Origin: Aliiroseovarius salicola
Lineage (GTDB): Bacteria > Pseudomonadota > Alphaproteobacteria > Rhodobacterales > Rhodobacteraceae
Reading direction: 5' to 3'
DNA length: 64,000 nt
Assembly (NCBI RefSeq): GCF_027891095.1
Contig: NZ_JAQIIO010000003.1
Coordinates: forward strand, 124,001 to 188,000
How positions within the stretch are numbered: position 1 is the stretch's first letter; each line of letters opens with the position of its first letter. A program made the translations under genes and the position numbers. The notes under the pieces were generated by a model that searched no databases, was not told where the DNA came from, and was given only the letters and a program-made list of their open reading frames with translations. Shown in pieces: positions 8,652-16,223 of the stretch.

Positions 8652-9047
8652 ATGAGCCGCGAAACGATCCAGCGCTATTATGATGCGTTCAACGCAGGTG
8701 ACATTGCACGCATGGTGGCCTGTCTGTCGGATGACTTTGTGCATGATGTGAACGAAGGCGACCGGCGCGTGGGGAAAGACGCCTTTGGGTCGTTTTGTGC
8801 GCATATGAGCGAGACCTATAAGGAACGGCTTACGGATATCGTGGTGATGGTCAGTAACGACGGTACGCGCGGCTCGGCTGAATTTACCGTAAACGGGACA
8901 TATCTCAAGACCGACCCGGGCCTTCCTGAGGCACGTGGGCAGACCTATGTGCTGCCGGCTGGTGCGTTCTTTTCGTTAAAAAACGGGCTGATCACGCGTG
9001 TGACCACCTATTACAACCTCAATGACTGGATCCGGCAGGTGTCATGA
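8652..9047 (+). CDS. NTF2-like / SnoaL-fold protein
   Basis: 131-residue protein with the ketosteroid-isomerase/SnoaL fold signature: YYDAFNAGDIARMVACLSDD, the following HDVNEG, then YVLPAGAFFSLKNGLITRVTTYYNL, a classic last strand pair. Start 8652 chosen for GGGAGGGGAC directly upstream. Its stop overlaps the next gene (GNAT) by 4 bases, so the two are translationally coupled, and a nitrilase-family amidase follows. The fold often forms a small-molecule pocket; substrate unknown. Confidence 0.85.
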   Translation: MSRETIQRYYDAFNAGDIARMVACLSDDFVHDVNEGDRRVGKDAFGSFCAHMSETYKERLTDIVVMVSNDGTRGSAEFTVNGTYLKTDPGLPEARGQTYVLPAGAFFSLKNGLITRVTTYYNLNDWIRQVS

Positions 9048-9637
9048 GTGCATTGGTTGACGTCCGCCCCCTGACCGGCGCTGAGCTGGAGGCGCATCTG
9101 GAAGATGTGGCCCGGCTGCGCATGGAGGTATTTCGCGCCTGGCCCTATCTTTATGATGGCTCGTTTGAATATGAACACCGCTATCTGCAAAGCTTTCGTG
9201 ACAGCACCGGGGCCATTCTGGTGGGTGCTTTTAACGGGGATCAACTGGTAGGTGCAGCTACGGGCACGCCGATGGAAGATCATGCTGATGATTTTGCCGC
9301 CGCCTTTGAAGGCACCGGATATGATCTGGGCAACATCTTCTATAATGCCGAAAGCGTGCTCTTGCCCGGGTATCGGGGCCAAGGGATCGGCCATCGGTTT
9401 TTTGACTTGCGAGAAGCGCATGCCCGCGCGCTTGGGCGTGGATATGCGGCGTTTTGTGGCGTGATCCGCCCGGATGATCATCCGGCGCGTCCGCAGGACT
9501 ATCATCCGCTGGATGAGTTTTGGAAAAAGCGGGGATATGGCAAGTTGGACGGTGTTCAGGCCGAATTTTCGTGGAAGGATGTTGAAAAAATCCAAGAAGA
9601 TGCAAAGCGGCTTCAGTTCTGGATCCGCGCGTTGTGA
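9044..9637 (+). CDS. GNAT-family N-acetyltransferase
   Basis: 197-residue acetyl-CoA-dependent acetyltransferase. The acetyl-CoA binding motif A is LLPGYRGQGIGHRFFDLREAHAR (RGQGIG is the diagnostic loop), followed by ARPQDYHPLDEFWKKRGY, the usual motif B. It overlaps the NTF2-like gene and is followed, after a repeat block, by a carbon-nitrogen hydrolase. I recall fused GNAT/carbon-nitrogen hydrolase proteins in other bacteria, which supports a joint pathway such as acylation and deamidation of a small amine (inference). Confidence 0.9.
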   Translation: MSALVDVRPLTGAELEAHLEDVARLRMEVFRAWPYLYDGSFEYEHRYLQSFRDSTGAILVGAFNGDQLVGAATGTPMEDHADDFAAAFEGTGYDLGNIFYNAESVLLPGYRGQGIGHRFFDLREAHARALGRGYAAFCGVIRPDDHPARPQDYHPLDEFWKKRGYGKLDGVQAEFSWKDVEKIQEDAKRLQFWIRAL

Positions 9638-9643
9638 CCGGGC

Positions 9644-9770
9644 AGGGGCTTTGCCCCTCGGACTTTGTCCTCACCCCAAGGTATTTGGAGCAAGAAAAAA
9701 GGGCGCCTGTTTTTTTCTTGCCGAAAATACCTCGGGGTGAGCCTCGAAGAGGCGAGGGGCAGCGCCCCTG
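9644..9770. repeat. Two dispersed repeats head to head forming a long inverted repeat / terminator
   Basis: Copy 2a (9644-9700) reads AGGGGCTTTGCCCCT then CTCACCCCAAGGTATTTGGA then GCAAGAAAAAA. Copy 2b (9712-9770) is the same family reversed, with TTTTTTTCTTGC, then the complement of the GGTATTTTCGG part, then a GGGGCAGCGCCCC hairpin. The facing A and T tracts and arms should fold into one extended hairpin, likely a bidirectional terminator between the GNAT and amidase genes. Confidence 0.8.
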
Positions 9771-9788
9771 ATTGATATGAGGAAGACC

Positions 9789-10682
9789 ATGACCAAAGTG
9801 ACGATCGCCGCCGCGGCTTATCCGATTGACTGGCAAGACAGCTGGGCAGGGTATCAATTGAAAATAGCCCACTGGATCGAAGACGCTGTCGGGCAGGGTG
9901 CCGACCTTCTGGTGTTTCCTGAATATGGAGCAATGGAATTGGCCTCACTGGCTGGTCGGGATGTGGCGATGGACATTCAAGGCTCCATGCGGGCTGTGAG
10001 CGAGCGAATGGAGGAGATGAGTGCGTTCTTGTCGGGGTTGGCCGCGCAGCACAAGGTGTACATCCTTGGCCCCTCGGGACCGTGCTTTGACCCGGCCTTC
10101 TCCCGGCCAGTTAATCGAGCGCTGTTTTTCACGCCGGACGGAGTGCAGATCCCCCATGACAAGCAAATCATGACGAGATGGGAACGCGATCCGATGGATG
10201 TGCAGGGCGGTGCTCCGCTTACCGTCATGGAGACCATGCTGGGCAAGATCGGTGTGCTGATCTGTTATGACAGCGAATTTCCCTTGCTGGGCCGCACCCT
10301 GATTGAGGCCGGGGCCGAGATCATCCTTGTGCCCTCTGCCACCGAAGGTCTGTCCGGTTATACCCGCGTGCGGGTGGGCGCGATGGCGCGCGCGCTTGAG
10401 GGGCAGTGTATTGTGGTCCATGCGCCGACGCAGGGGAGCGCAGAGTGGAATGAAGTCGTCGATGTGAACACAGGGGCCGCTGCCATTTATGGCCCACCCG
10501 ATATGGGGTTCCCGGAAAATGGCATTCTTGCAGAAGGGCGCTTTGATACACCCGGCTGGACCATCGCAGAAGTGGATCTTGCAGCGCTGCACAATGTGCG
10601 CCGTGACGGGCAGGTGCTCAACAAAACCCATTGGAATGAACAGGAAAGTCGCATTCTGAGGGTCACAAATGTCACTTTGTGA
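9789..10682 (+). CDS. Carbon-nitrogen hydrolase (nitrilase superfamily)
   Basis: 297-residue cytoplasmic amidase/nitrilase-like enzyme. The Glu-Lys-Cys triad is seen: Glu in VFPEYGAME, Lys in PHDKQIMTRWE, and Cys in GVLICYDSEFP; a second Glu lies in LVPSATEGLSGY. Start 9789 is preferred over ATG 9777 because GAGGAAG lies 5 bases upstream of it. Downstream of a GNAT gene; in other genomes these two functions are found fused. Substrate unknown. Confidence 0.9.
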   Translation: MTKVTIAAAAYPIDWQDSWAGYQLKIAHWIEDAVGQGADLLVFPEYGAMELASLAGRDVAMDIQGSMRAVSERMEEMSAFLSGLAAQHKVYILGPSGPCFDPAFSRPVNRALFFTPDGVQIPHDKQIMTRWERDPMDVQGGAPLTVMETMLGKIGVLICYDSEFPLLGRTLIEAGAEIILVPSATEGLSGYTRVRVGAMARALEGQCIVVHAPTQGSAEWNEVVDVNTGAAAIYGPPDMGFPENGILAEGRFDTPGWTIAEVDLAALHNVRRDGQVLNKTHWNEQESRILRVTNVTL

Positions 10683-10771
10683 TGAGATCGCCGAATATCC
10701 CTTGAAAACCCGCGCGTTTAGGACCATTTAAAGGGCGCCCGTAATGGACGGGTTTTAACTCAGGAGTGAAC

Positions 10772-10990
10772 ATGGCCAAGGAAGAACTGCTCGAATTCCC
10801 CGGTGTCGTGAAGGAACTCCTGCCGAATGCGACGTTTCGGGTCGAGCTGGAAAACGGCCATGAAATCATCGCACATACGGCAGGCAAGATGCGCAAAAAC
10901 CGCATCCGTGTTCTGGCTGGCGACAAGGTGCAAGTCGAAATGACCCCCTATGATCTGACCAAGGGTCGGATCAACTACCGCTTCAAGTAA
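10772..10990 (+). CDS. infA: Translation initiation factor IF-1
   Basis: 72-residue single OB-fold (S1-like) ribosomal A-site factor, of standard length. Diagnostic stretches: [38 protein letters not shown], and the end [12 protein letters not shown]. Start 10772 with CAGGAG five bases upstream; the GTG two codons earlier lies inside the ribosome site and is not used. A small hairpin (CCCGT/ACGGG at 10738-10752, then TTTT) precedes it. Confidence 0.98.
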   Translation: MAKEELLEFPGVVKELLPNATFRVELENGHEIIAHTAGKMRKNRIRVLAGDKVQVEMTPYDLTKGRINYRFK

Positions 10991-10999
10991 CCGGATCAG

Positions 11000-11587
11000 A
11001 TGGGCATGAGCCGCCCTAAGCTGATTCTCGGATCTGGAAGCCCGCGAAGGGCCGAGTTGTTGGGTCAGCTCGGCCTTTGTGCTGATGAGGTGCGCCCACC
11101 GGATGTGGATGAAACGCCCCTCAAGGGCGAGTTGCCGCTGAATTACTGTCGCCGCATTGCAGGCGCCAAGGCCGACGCCATGAATGTGGCGGCGGATGAG
11201 GTGGTGTTGTGCGCTGACACAACCGTGGCGCTGGGTCGCCGGATTATGGGTAAACCCCGTGACGAAGACGAAGCCGCCGCGTTTCTGCGTGCGCTGGCTG
11301 GACGCCGCCACAAGGTGATCACCTCGGTTGTGGTGCGCAACGCCACCGGGCGCTGGGCGCGGGACGTTGTGACCGCCGTCAAACTGAAACGCCTGTCGGA
11401 TCAAGAGCTTGCCAGCTATCTCGCGTCAAAGGACTGGCAGGGTAAGGCGGGCGCCTATGCCATTCAGGGACCAGCGGGAGCGTTTGTTACGTGGCTACAA
11501 GGCAGCTATACCGCTGTGGTCGGCCTTCCGGTGCATGAAACCGCTGGGCTGCTGGTGGCCGCCGGATATCCGCTCTACGACATATAA
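11000..11587 (+). CDS. maf: Maf-family nucleotide pyrophosphatase
   Basis: 195-residue house-cleaning NTP pyrophosphatase. Seen: the N-terminal [11 protein letters not shown] loop, the acidic [33 protein letters not shown], and the C-terminal YAIQGPAG and [14 protein letters not shown] motifs. The conserved-motif Gly-Ser-Gly form at the loop resembles the YceF/YhdE branch but does not fix dTTP, UTP or m7GTP specificity. Nine bases after infA; start 11000 or 11006. Confidence 0.93.
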   Translation: MGMSRPKLILGSGSPRRAELLGQLGLCADEVRPPDVDETPLKGELPLNYCRRIAGAKADAMNVAADEVVLCADTTVALGRRIMGKPRDEDEAAAFLRALAGRRHKVITSVVVRNATGRWARDVVTAVKLKRLSDQELASYLASKDWQGKAGAYAIQGPAGAFVTWLQGSYTAVVGLPVHETAGLLVAAGYPLYDI

Positions 11588-11599
11588 AAGGACAAGATC

Positions 11600-12634
11600 A
11601 TGAAGGGCAGCATCGTTGCGCTCGACACATATAAGGGCCGCATGGCCGCCGCCCACATTGTCGACGGGCAATTGGATGACCTTCTGATCGAACCACCCGA
11701 GCAATATGCGCTGCCCGGAGCAATCTATCGTGCAATCTGCGACCGCCCACTGAAGGGGCAGGGGGGCATGATGCTGCGTCTGCCCGACGGTGAAACGGCA
11801 TTTTTGCGTCAGGGCAAGGGGCTGTCGCCCGGACAGGCCATTCTTGTGCAGGTGATCGGATTTGCCGAGGCCGGCAAGGCGGTGCCAGTCACGCAGAAGG
11901 TGCTCTTTAAAAGTCGCTACGCCATTGTCACCCCGGGTGCGCCTGGCCTGAACATCAGTCGAGCGATCCGCGATGAAGAAGAGCGTGAACGGCTGATGGA
12001 AATCGCCAATGAAGTGATGGCCGACGCTGAGGAAGGCCTGATCCTGCGCTCCATTTCTGTGAGCGGGTCTGATGATGAGGTGGCAGAAGATATCGCGGGC
12101 ATGCTGGAATTGTCCCGCGCCGTTTTGGGTGACGCCGAAGGACGTGAACCGGAACTGCTGGTGGACGGAGCGGATGCCCATGCGCTGGCCTGGCGCGAGT
12201 GGGAGATGCCGGATCAGCTCGACGATGCGGAGGGGGCGTTTGAGCGTCACAGCGTCGAAGATCTGATTGACGAGGCATTGGGTGCACGGGTGCGATTGCC
12301 TGGTGGCGCCTTTGCCTTTGTCGAACCCACCCGTGCCTTGGTGGCGGTGGATGTGAACACTGGCCCCGACGCCAGTCCGGCCGCGGGCCTCAAGGCCAAT
12401 ATCGCTCTGGCCAAAGTGTTGCCGCGTGCGCTGCGTGTGCGTGGATTGGGCGGGCAGATCGTGGTCGATTTCGCCCCCAGCCCCAAGAAAGAGCGACGCC
12501 AGATCGAAACCGCGCTTCGCAATGCGTTTAAGGCAGACGGGGTGGAAACCTCGATGGCGGGTTGGACCGTTCTGGGCAATTTCGAACTGCAAAGGAAGCG
12601 TGAACGCATCGCGCTCAAAGAGAGCCTGTCATGA
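11600..12634 (+). CDS. rng: Ribonuclease E/G family protein, short form
   Basis: 344 residues, clearly shorter than RNase G (about 490) or RNase E. The catalytic DNase I-like half is present: the magnesium-binding aspartates in LVAVDVNTG and GGQIVVDFAP, and an S1-like N-terminal part with LRLPDGETAFLRQGKGLSPGQAILVQ. The zinc-link and C-terminal scaffold are absent. A full-size RNase E elsewhere in the genome is likely, so this is probably a separate short paralogue. It overlaps yacG by 4 bases. Confidence 0.88.
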   Translation: MKGSIVALDTYKGRMAAAHIVDGQLDDLLIEPPEQYALPGAIYRAICDRPLKGQGGMMLRLPDGETAFLRQGKGLSPGQAILVQVIGFAEAGKAVPVTQKVLFKSRYAIVTPGAPGLNISRAIRDEEERERLMEIANEVMADAEEGLILRSISVSGSDDEVAEDIAGMLELSRAVLGDAEGREPELLVDGADAHALAWREWEMPDQLDDAEGAFERHSVEDLIDEALGARVRLPGGAFAFVEPTRALVAVDVNTGPDASPAAGLKANIALAKVLPRALRVRGLGGQIVVDFAPSPKKERRQIETALRNAFKADGVETSMAGWTVLGNFELQRKRERIALKESLS

Positions 12635-12825
12635 GCTGCCCGATCTGTTCCAAGGAAAGCAATCAGAAGTATCGCCCTTTCTGCTCGCGTCGCTGTGCAG
12701 ATGTGGATTTGGGGCGTTGGCTCAACGGGTCTTATGCCGTTCCGGCGGACGCTCCTGAGGATGTGGATGAGGTGATGGAAGAGATGGCGAAGGCGCTTTC
12801 AGAAAAATCTTCACGTCCGCACTAA
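12631..12825 (+). CDS. yacG: DNA gyrase inhibitor YacG, zinc-binding
   Basis: 64-residue zinc-ribbon protein. Four cysteines are spaced CPIC and PFCSRRC, followed by ADVDLGRWLNGSYAVP, the hallmark of YacG. In E. coli this protein binds GyrB and inhibits DNA gyrase. It is translationally coupled to the RNase gene (ATGA overlap) and followed by tRNA-Phe. Confidence 0.95.
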   Translation: MSCPICSKESNQKYRPFCSRRCADVDLGRWLNGSYAVPADAPEDVDEVMEEMAKALSEKSSRPH

Positions 12826-12903
12826 AAAAGCGATTTTTCCTCTGGACACCCCCGCCCCCCCCGACTAGAAACCCGCTACCCGAACGATGAAACGTTCACC
12901 CGT

Positions 12904-12978
12904 GCCCGGGTAGCTCAGGGGTAGAGCAGTGGATTGAAAATCCTCGTGTCGGTGGTTCGATTCCGCCCCCGGGCACCA
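12904..12978 (+). tRNA. tRNA-Phe (GAA)
   Basis: 75-nt cloverleaf with encoded CCA: acceptor GCCCGGG/CCCGGGC, D-arm GTAGCTCAGGGGTAGAGC, anticodon stem-loop GGATTGAAAATCC (anticodon GAA), and T-loop GGTTCGATTCC. The 3' neighbourhood carries a possible gene remnant, and tRNA ends are common integration sites. Confidence 0.97.
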
Positions 12979-13073
12979 CTTAATCAAAGTCAGATAAATA
13001 AATCAGTGGATTAGGTGATTTGAAGATCTGTCTGCCCTACTCATGTCCCCATCAATTGGTTTTGATGCGATCG

Positions 13074-13268
13074 CTATTTAATAGTCTCGGTTTTGGTTGA
13101 GGTATTGCTCATGCCTTTTGGCATCTTGGGCCGTTCGGGCTCGTAGTCATCCCAACTTTTTTCAAACCGGGTGGGGAATGGAACGAAACGGGCCCGTTTC
13201 GGTTTGTGAACACGCGAGAGTGCCCCAATGACAAATCGCAAATGCCCCGCCTGATCCTTGGTCAGTTG
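13074..13268 (-). pseudogene. Possible 3' remnant of a gene, next to tRNA-Phe
   Basis: The minus strand holds an open frame of about 64 codons with protein-like composition but no early ATG, starting just after an in-frame TAA (13269-13271). It reads QLTKDQAGHLRFVIGALSRV, then HKPKRARFVPFPTRFEKSWD, then DYEPERPKMPKGMSNT before a TAG. I do not recognise the family. Possible explanations are a truncated accessory gene (for example from a lost island at tRNA-Phe), a CTG-started small gene, or chance. The rest of 12979-13293 shows nothing. Confidence 0.35.
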
Positions 13269-13293
13269 TTAGCGGATTCCCAGTGCGGTGAGA

Positions 13294-14343
13294 TCAGCGT
13301 AGACCTTGGTTGATGCTGTCCAAGACCCGGCTGCCTGGGCAAAGTTCATCTTTGTCCAGCTCGTTGAGCGGTTTGTTTGCCAGGTTCAGCAGTTGGTTGA
13401 GATCCTGCGAGTTTGGATCAAGGTGCAGAAGCCCGGTCAGAATCTTGTCTTCTGCTTCGGCCTTCTGGATAGCCTGCATTGCTGCGGCCCTATCATCTGT
13501 CGCATAGTCGGAGCTGGCCTTTTGCAGGTGGATGACCGACCCGTCATGAAGCGTAACCGTCTGGCTGGTGCCCGCTTCGTATTGGGTGCGGATCTCTTCT
13601 CGCATTGGAATGAAATCAAGCTGCATCGCGTCCACATGTGCGCGGGTTTCGGCATAGCTCTTCGTGGAGCCCGCATGGTTGTTGAAGGTCACGCAGGGTG
13701 ACACGACATCAATGAAGGCAAAACCTTTGTGGGCCATGGCAGCGCGGATCAGCGGCTCCAGCTGTTCCTTGTCACCCGAGAAGCTGCGGGCAACAAAGCT
13801 GGCACCCTGCAGCAACGCAAGGCTGGCGAGGTCGATGCCGTCAAACGGGTTCACTGCGCCGCCTTTGGCGACCGACCCAAGATCGGCGGTTGCACTGTCC
13901 TGTCCCTTGGTCAGGCCGTAACAGCCATTGTTTGCCACGATATAGGTCATGTTCACATTGCGACGGATCAGGTGAACGAATTGCCCCATGCCAATGGATG
14001 CGGTGTCGCCATCACCGGACACGCCGATATAGGTGAGTTCGCGATTGGCAAGGCTTGCTCCGGTAGCAACAGATGGCATGCGCCCGTGAACCGAGTTGAA
14101 GCCATGGCTCCGGCCTAGAAAATAGGTGGGCATCTTTGACGAACAGCCAATACCTGAAAGCTTGGCGATGCGATGCGGCGGGATGGCGGACTTGAAACAG
14201 GCATTTCGGATTGCGGCCGAGATACTGTCATGGCCGCAGCCCGCGCAGAGGGTCGAGATCGCCCCGTCATAATCGGCCACAGAATAGCCCAGCGAGTTGG
14301 TGGGCAGCTTAGGGTGACGGAATTTCGGTTTCACATAAGACAT
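13294..14343 (-). CDS. korB: 2-oxoacid oxidoreductase, beta (ThDP) subunit, KorB-like
   Basis: 349-residue thiamine-diphosphate subunit that would decarboxylate a 2-oxoacid to acyl-CoA with release of electrons. Seen: CAGCGHDSISAAIRNA (iron-sulfur/ThDP region), GIGCSSKMPTYF, the ThDP-Mg motif GDGDTASIGMGQF ending with NNGCYGLTKGQ, and HKGFAFIDVVSPCVTFNNH. It is the last gene of a tightly overlapping three-gene operon (1-base overlap with the alpha gene). The C-terminal 50 residues are lineage-specific extension. Confidence 0.93.
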   Translation of the reverse strand: MSYVKPKFRHPKLPTNSLGYSVADYDGAISTLCAGCGHDSISAAIRNACFKSAIPPHRIAKLSGIGCSSKMPTYFLGRSHGFNSVHGRMPSVATGASLANRELTYIGVSGDGDTASIGMGQFVHLIRRNVNMTYIVANNGCYGLTKGQDSATADLGSVAKGGAVNPFDGIDLASLALLQGASFVARSFSGDKEQLEPLIRAAMAHKGFAFIDVVSPCVTFNNHAGSTKSYAETRAHVDAMQLDFIPMREEIRTQYEAGTSQTVTLHDGSVIHLQKASSDYATDDRAAAMQAIQKAEAEDKILTGLLHLDPNSQDLNQLLNLANKPLNELDKDELCPGSRVLDSINQGLR

Positions 14344-16223
14344 CAGGCGGTCTCCGGACGAAGCGCCACCACATCGGCGCTATGGGTGTTCAGGGTTTCG
14401 CGGATTTTACCGGCGATTGCGCGGGCGGTGATCGGCGTGCCGGAATAGTTCAGCACCGAGGTGAGCTTGTCCGGTGCAATCTGGCATTCGTTCATGATCA
14501 ACTGCCGCATCTGACCATCCCGGTTTTGTTCGATCACAAAGACCAGATCATGGTCGTGGATGAAATCATCCAGATCGTTGTGGAACGGGAAGGCGCGAAT
14601 ACGCATCGTGTCGATCGGTATCCCTTCTTCCGCCAGAATTTCAACGGCCTCGTAAGATGGTGAGGCTGATGTGCCGAAAAACAATGTGCCGATCTTCAGC
14701 TTGGTCTTGGGCTTTTTCACCTCAATGGGCGGGTGCGTTTTCGGGGTTGGAACATAGGTCTTTGCGGTGTCGAACTTGCGCAACAGCCGGTCAACGTTCT
14801 GCACGTAATCCTCGCCGCTTTCCGAATAGACCGCCATTTCATTCTTTGATGACCCGCGGGTGAAGTAAGCGCCTTTGTCGGGGTGTGTGCCCGGCAGGGT
14901 GCGAAAGCAGATGCCATCGCCATCCACGTCCAGATAACGCCCCCATTTTTCGGCCTCATCCAGTCCTTGGGCATCAAGGACCTTACCGCGATCCATTTCG
15001 TATTTGTCGTCCCATTCCAGCGGAGGGGACATCCAATCATTCATTCCTAGATCCAGATCGCTCATCAGGATCACCGGGGTTTGCAGCCGTTCGGACAGGT
15101 CGAAGGCTTCCACGGTCATGTCAAAGCATTCGCGTGGTGTGGCCGGGAACAACAGAACCTGTTTGGTGTCGCCATGGCTGGCATAGGCAGCGGCCAAAAC
15201 GTCGGATTGCTGGCTGCGAGTGGGCATACCCGTCGACGGACCCGAGCGTTGCACGTTGATCAGAACCACCGGCACTTCGGCGAAATAGGCGAGCCCCAGG
15301 AATTCACTCATCAACGATAACCCCGGTCCCGAGGTTGCGGTAAAGGCACGGGCTCCGTTCCAGTTGGCACCGACCACCATGCCAATGGCTGCAAGTTCAT
15401 CCTCGGCCTGAACAATGGCGTAGTTGCGCTTGCCGGTGCCCGGATCAATGCGCAGGCGCTCGGCATATTTGGAAAACGCATCGACCACTGATGTCGAGGG
15501 GGTGATCGGATACCAGGCCGCCACGGTGGCCCCGCCATAGATCGCACCAAGGGCCGCGGCAGTGTTGCCGTTCATCAGGATGTGTTCGCTTTCCGCAATA
15601 TGCGGCGCGTCGGCGTTGCCATTCTCAAGCCGGATCGCCAGCGGGCATTTGTAATTCTCAAGCGCGTATTGATACCCAATTTCCAGAGCTTGAACGTTGG
15701 ATGAAATCAGCTTCTCCTTGCCTTTGAACTGGTCAGCCAGCAGGTCTTTCACCATTGACAGGTCCATGTTCAGAAGGGCGGCAAGCGCGCCGACATAAAC
15801 CACGTTTTTCAAGAGTTGCTGGAGTCTCGGGACCTCAAATTCCTGCATGCACATCTGGGTCAGCGGGATGCCGATATAGGTGATATCGTCCCGTTTGAGA
15901 TGGGTCGGAAGTGGCTTAGTGGAATCGTAAAGGAAATACCCGCCCGGATCGACGCTTGCCACGTCCTTCTCCATGCTCTGCGGATTGACGCAAACCATCA
16001 GATCCACCCCGCCGCGCCGCCCGAGATAGCCGTTTTTGGAAACACGTACCTCATACCATGTGGGCAAGCCCTGAATGTTTGACGGGAAGATGTTGCGCGG
16101 GCTGACCGGGATCCCCATGCGGAAAATTGTCTTGGCGAACAGGTGGTTGGCACTGGCCGACCCTGTGCCGTTCACATTGGCAAACTTCACGACGAAATCG
16201 TTGACACCTTTGATCTTTTTCAT
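14343..16223 (-). CDS. korA: 2-oxoacid oxidoreductase, fused gamma/alpha subunit, KorA-like
   Basis: 626-residue fusion. Residues about 1-190 are the gamma domain (GTGSASANHLFAKTIFRMGI, then GRRGGVDLMVCVN); from about 220 on is the alpha pyrimidine-binding domain (GNTAAALGAIYGGATVAAWY, PITPSTSVVDAF, ATSGPGLSLMSEFLGLAYFA, EVPVVLINVQRSGPSTGMPT), with a C-terminal transketolase-like domain. The fusion is typical of 2-oxoglutarate/2-oxoacid:acceptor enzymes. It overlaps both neighbours, indicating fixed stoichiometry. Confidence 0.94.
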   Translation of the reverse strand: MKKIKGVNDFVVKFANVNGTGSASANHLFAKTIFRMGIPVSPRNIFPSNIQGLPTWYEVRVSKNGYLGRRGGVDLMVCVNPQSMEKDVASVDPGGYFLYDSTKPLPTHLKRDDITYIGIPLTQMCMQEFEVPRLQQLLKNVVYVGALAALLNMDLSMVKDLLADQFKGKEKLISSNVQALEIGYQYALENYKCPLAIRLENGNADAPHIAESEHILMNGNTAAALGAIYGGATVAAWYPITPSTSVVDAFSKYAERLRIDPGTGKRNYAIVQAEDELAAIGMVVGANWNGARAFTATSGPGLSLMSEFLGLAYFAEVPVVLINVQRSGPSTGMPTRSQQSDVLAAAYASHGDTKQVLLFPATPRECFDMTVEAFDLSERLQTPVILMSDLDLGMNDWMSPPLEWDDKYEMDRGKVLDAQGLDEAEKWGRYLDVDGDGICFRTLPGTHPDKGAYFTRGSSKNEMAVYSESGEDYVQNVDRLLRKFDTAKTYVPTPKTHPPIEVKKPKTKLKIGTLFFGTSASPSYEAVEILAEEGIPIDTMRIRAFPFHNDLDDFIHDHDLVFVIEQNRDGQMRQLIMNECQIAPDKLTSVLNYSGTPITARAIAGKIRETLNTHSADVVALRPETA

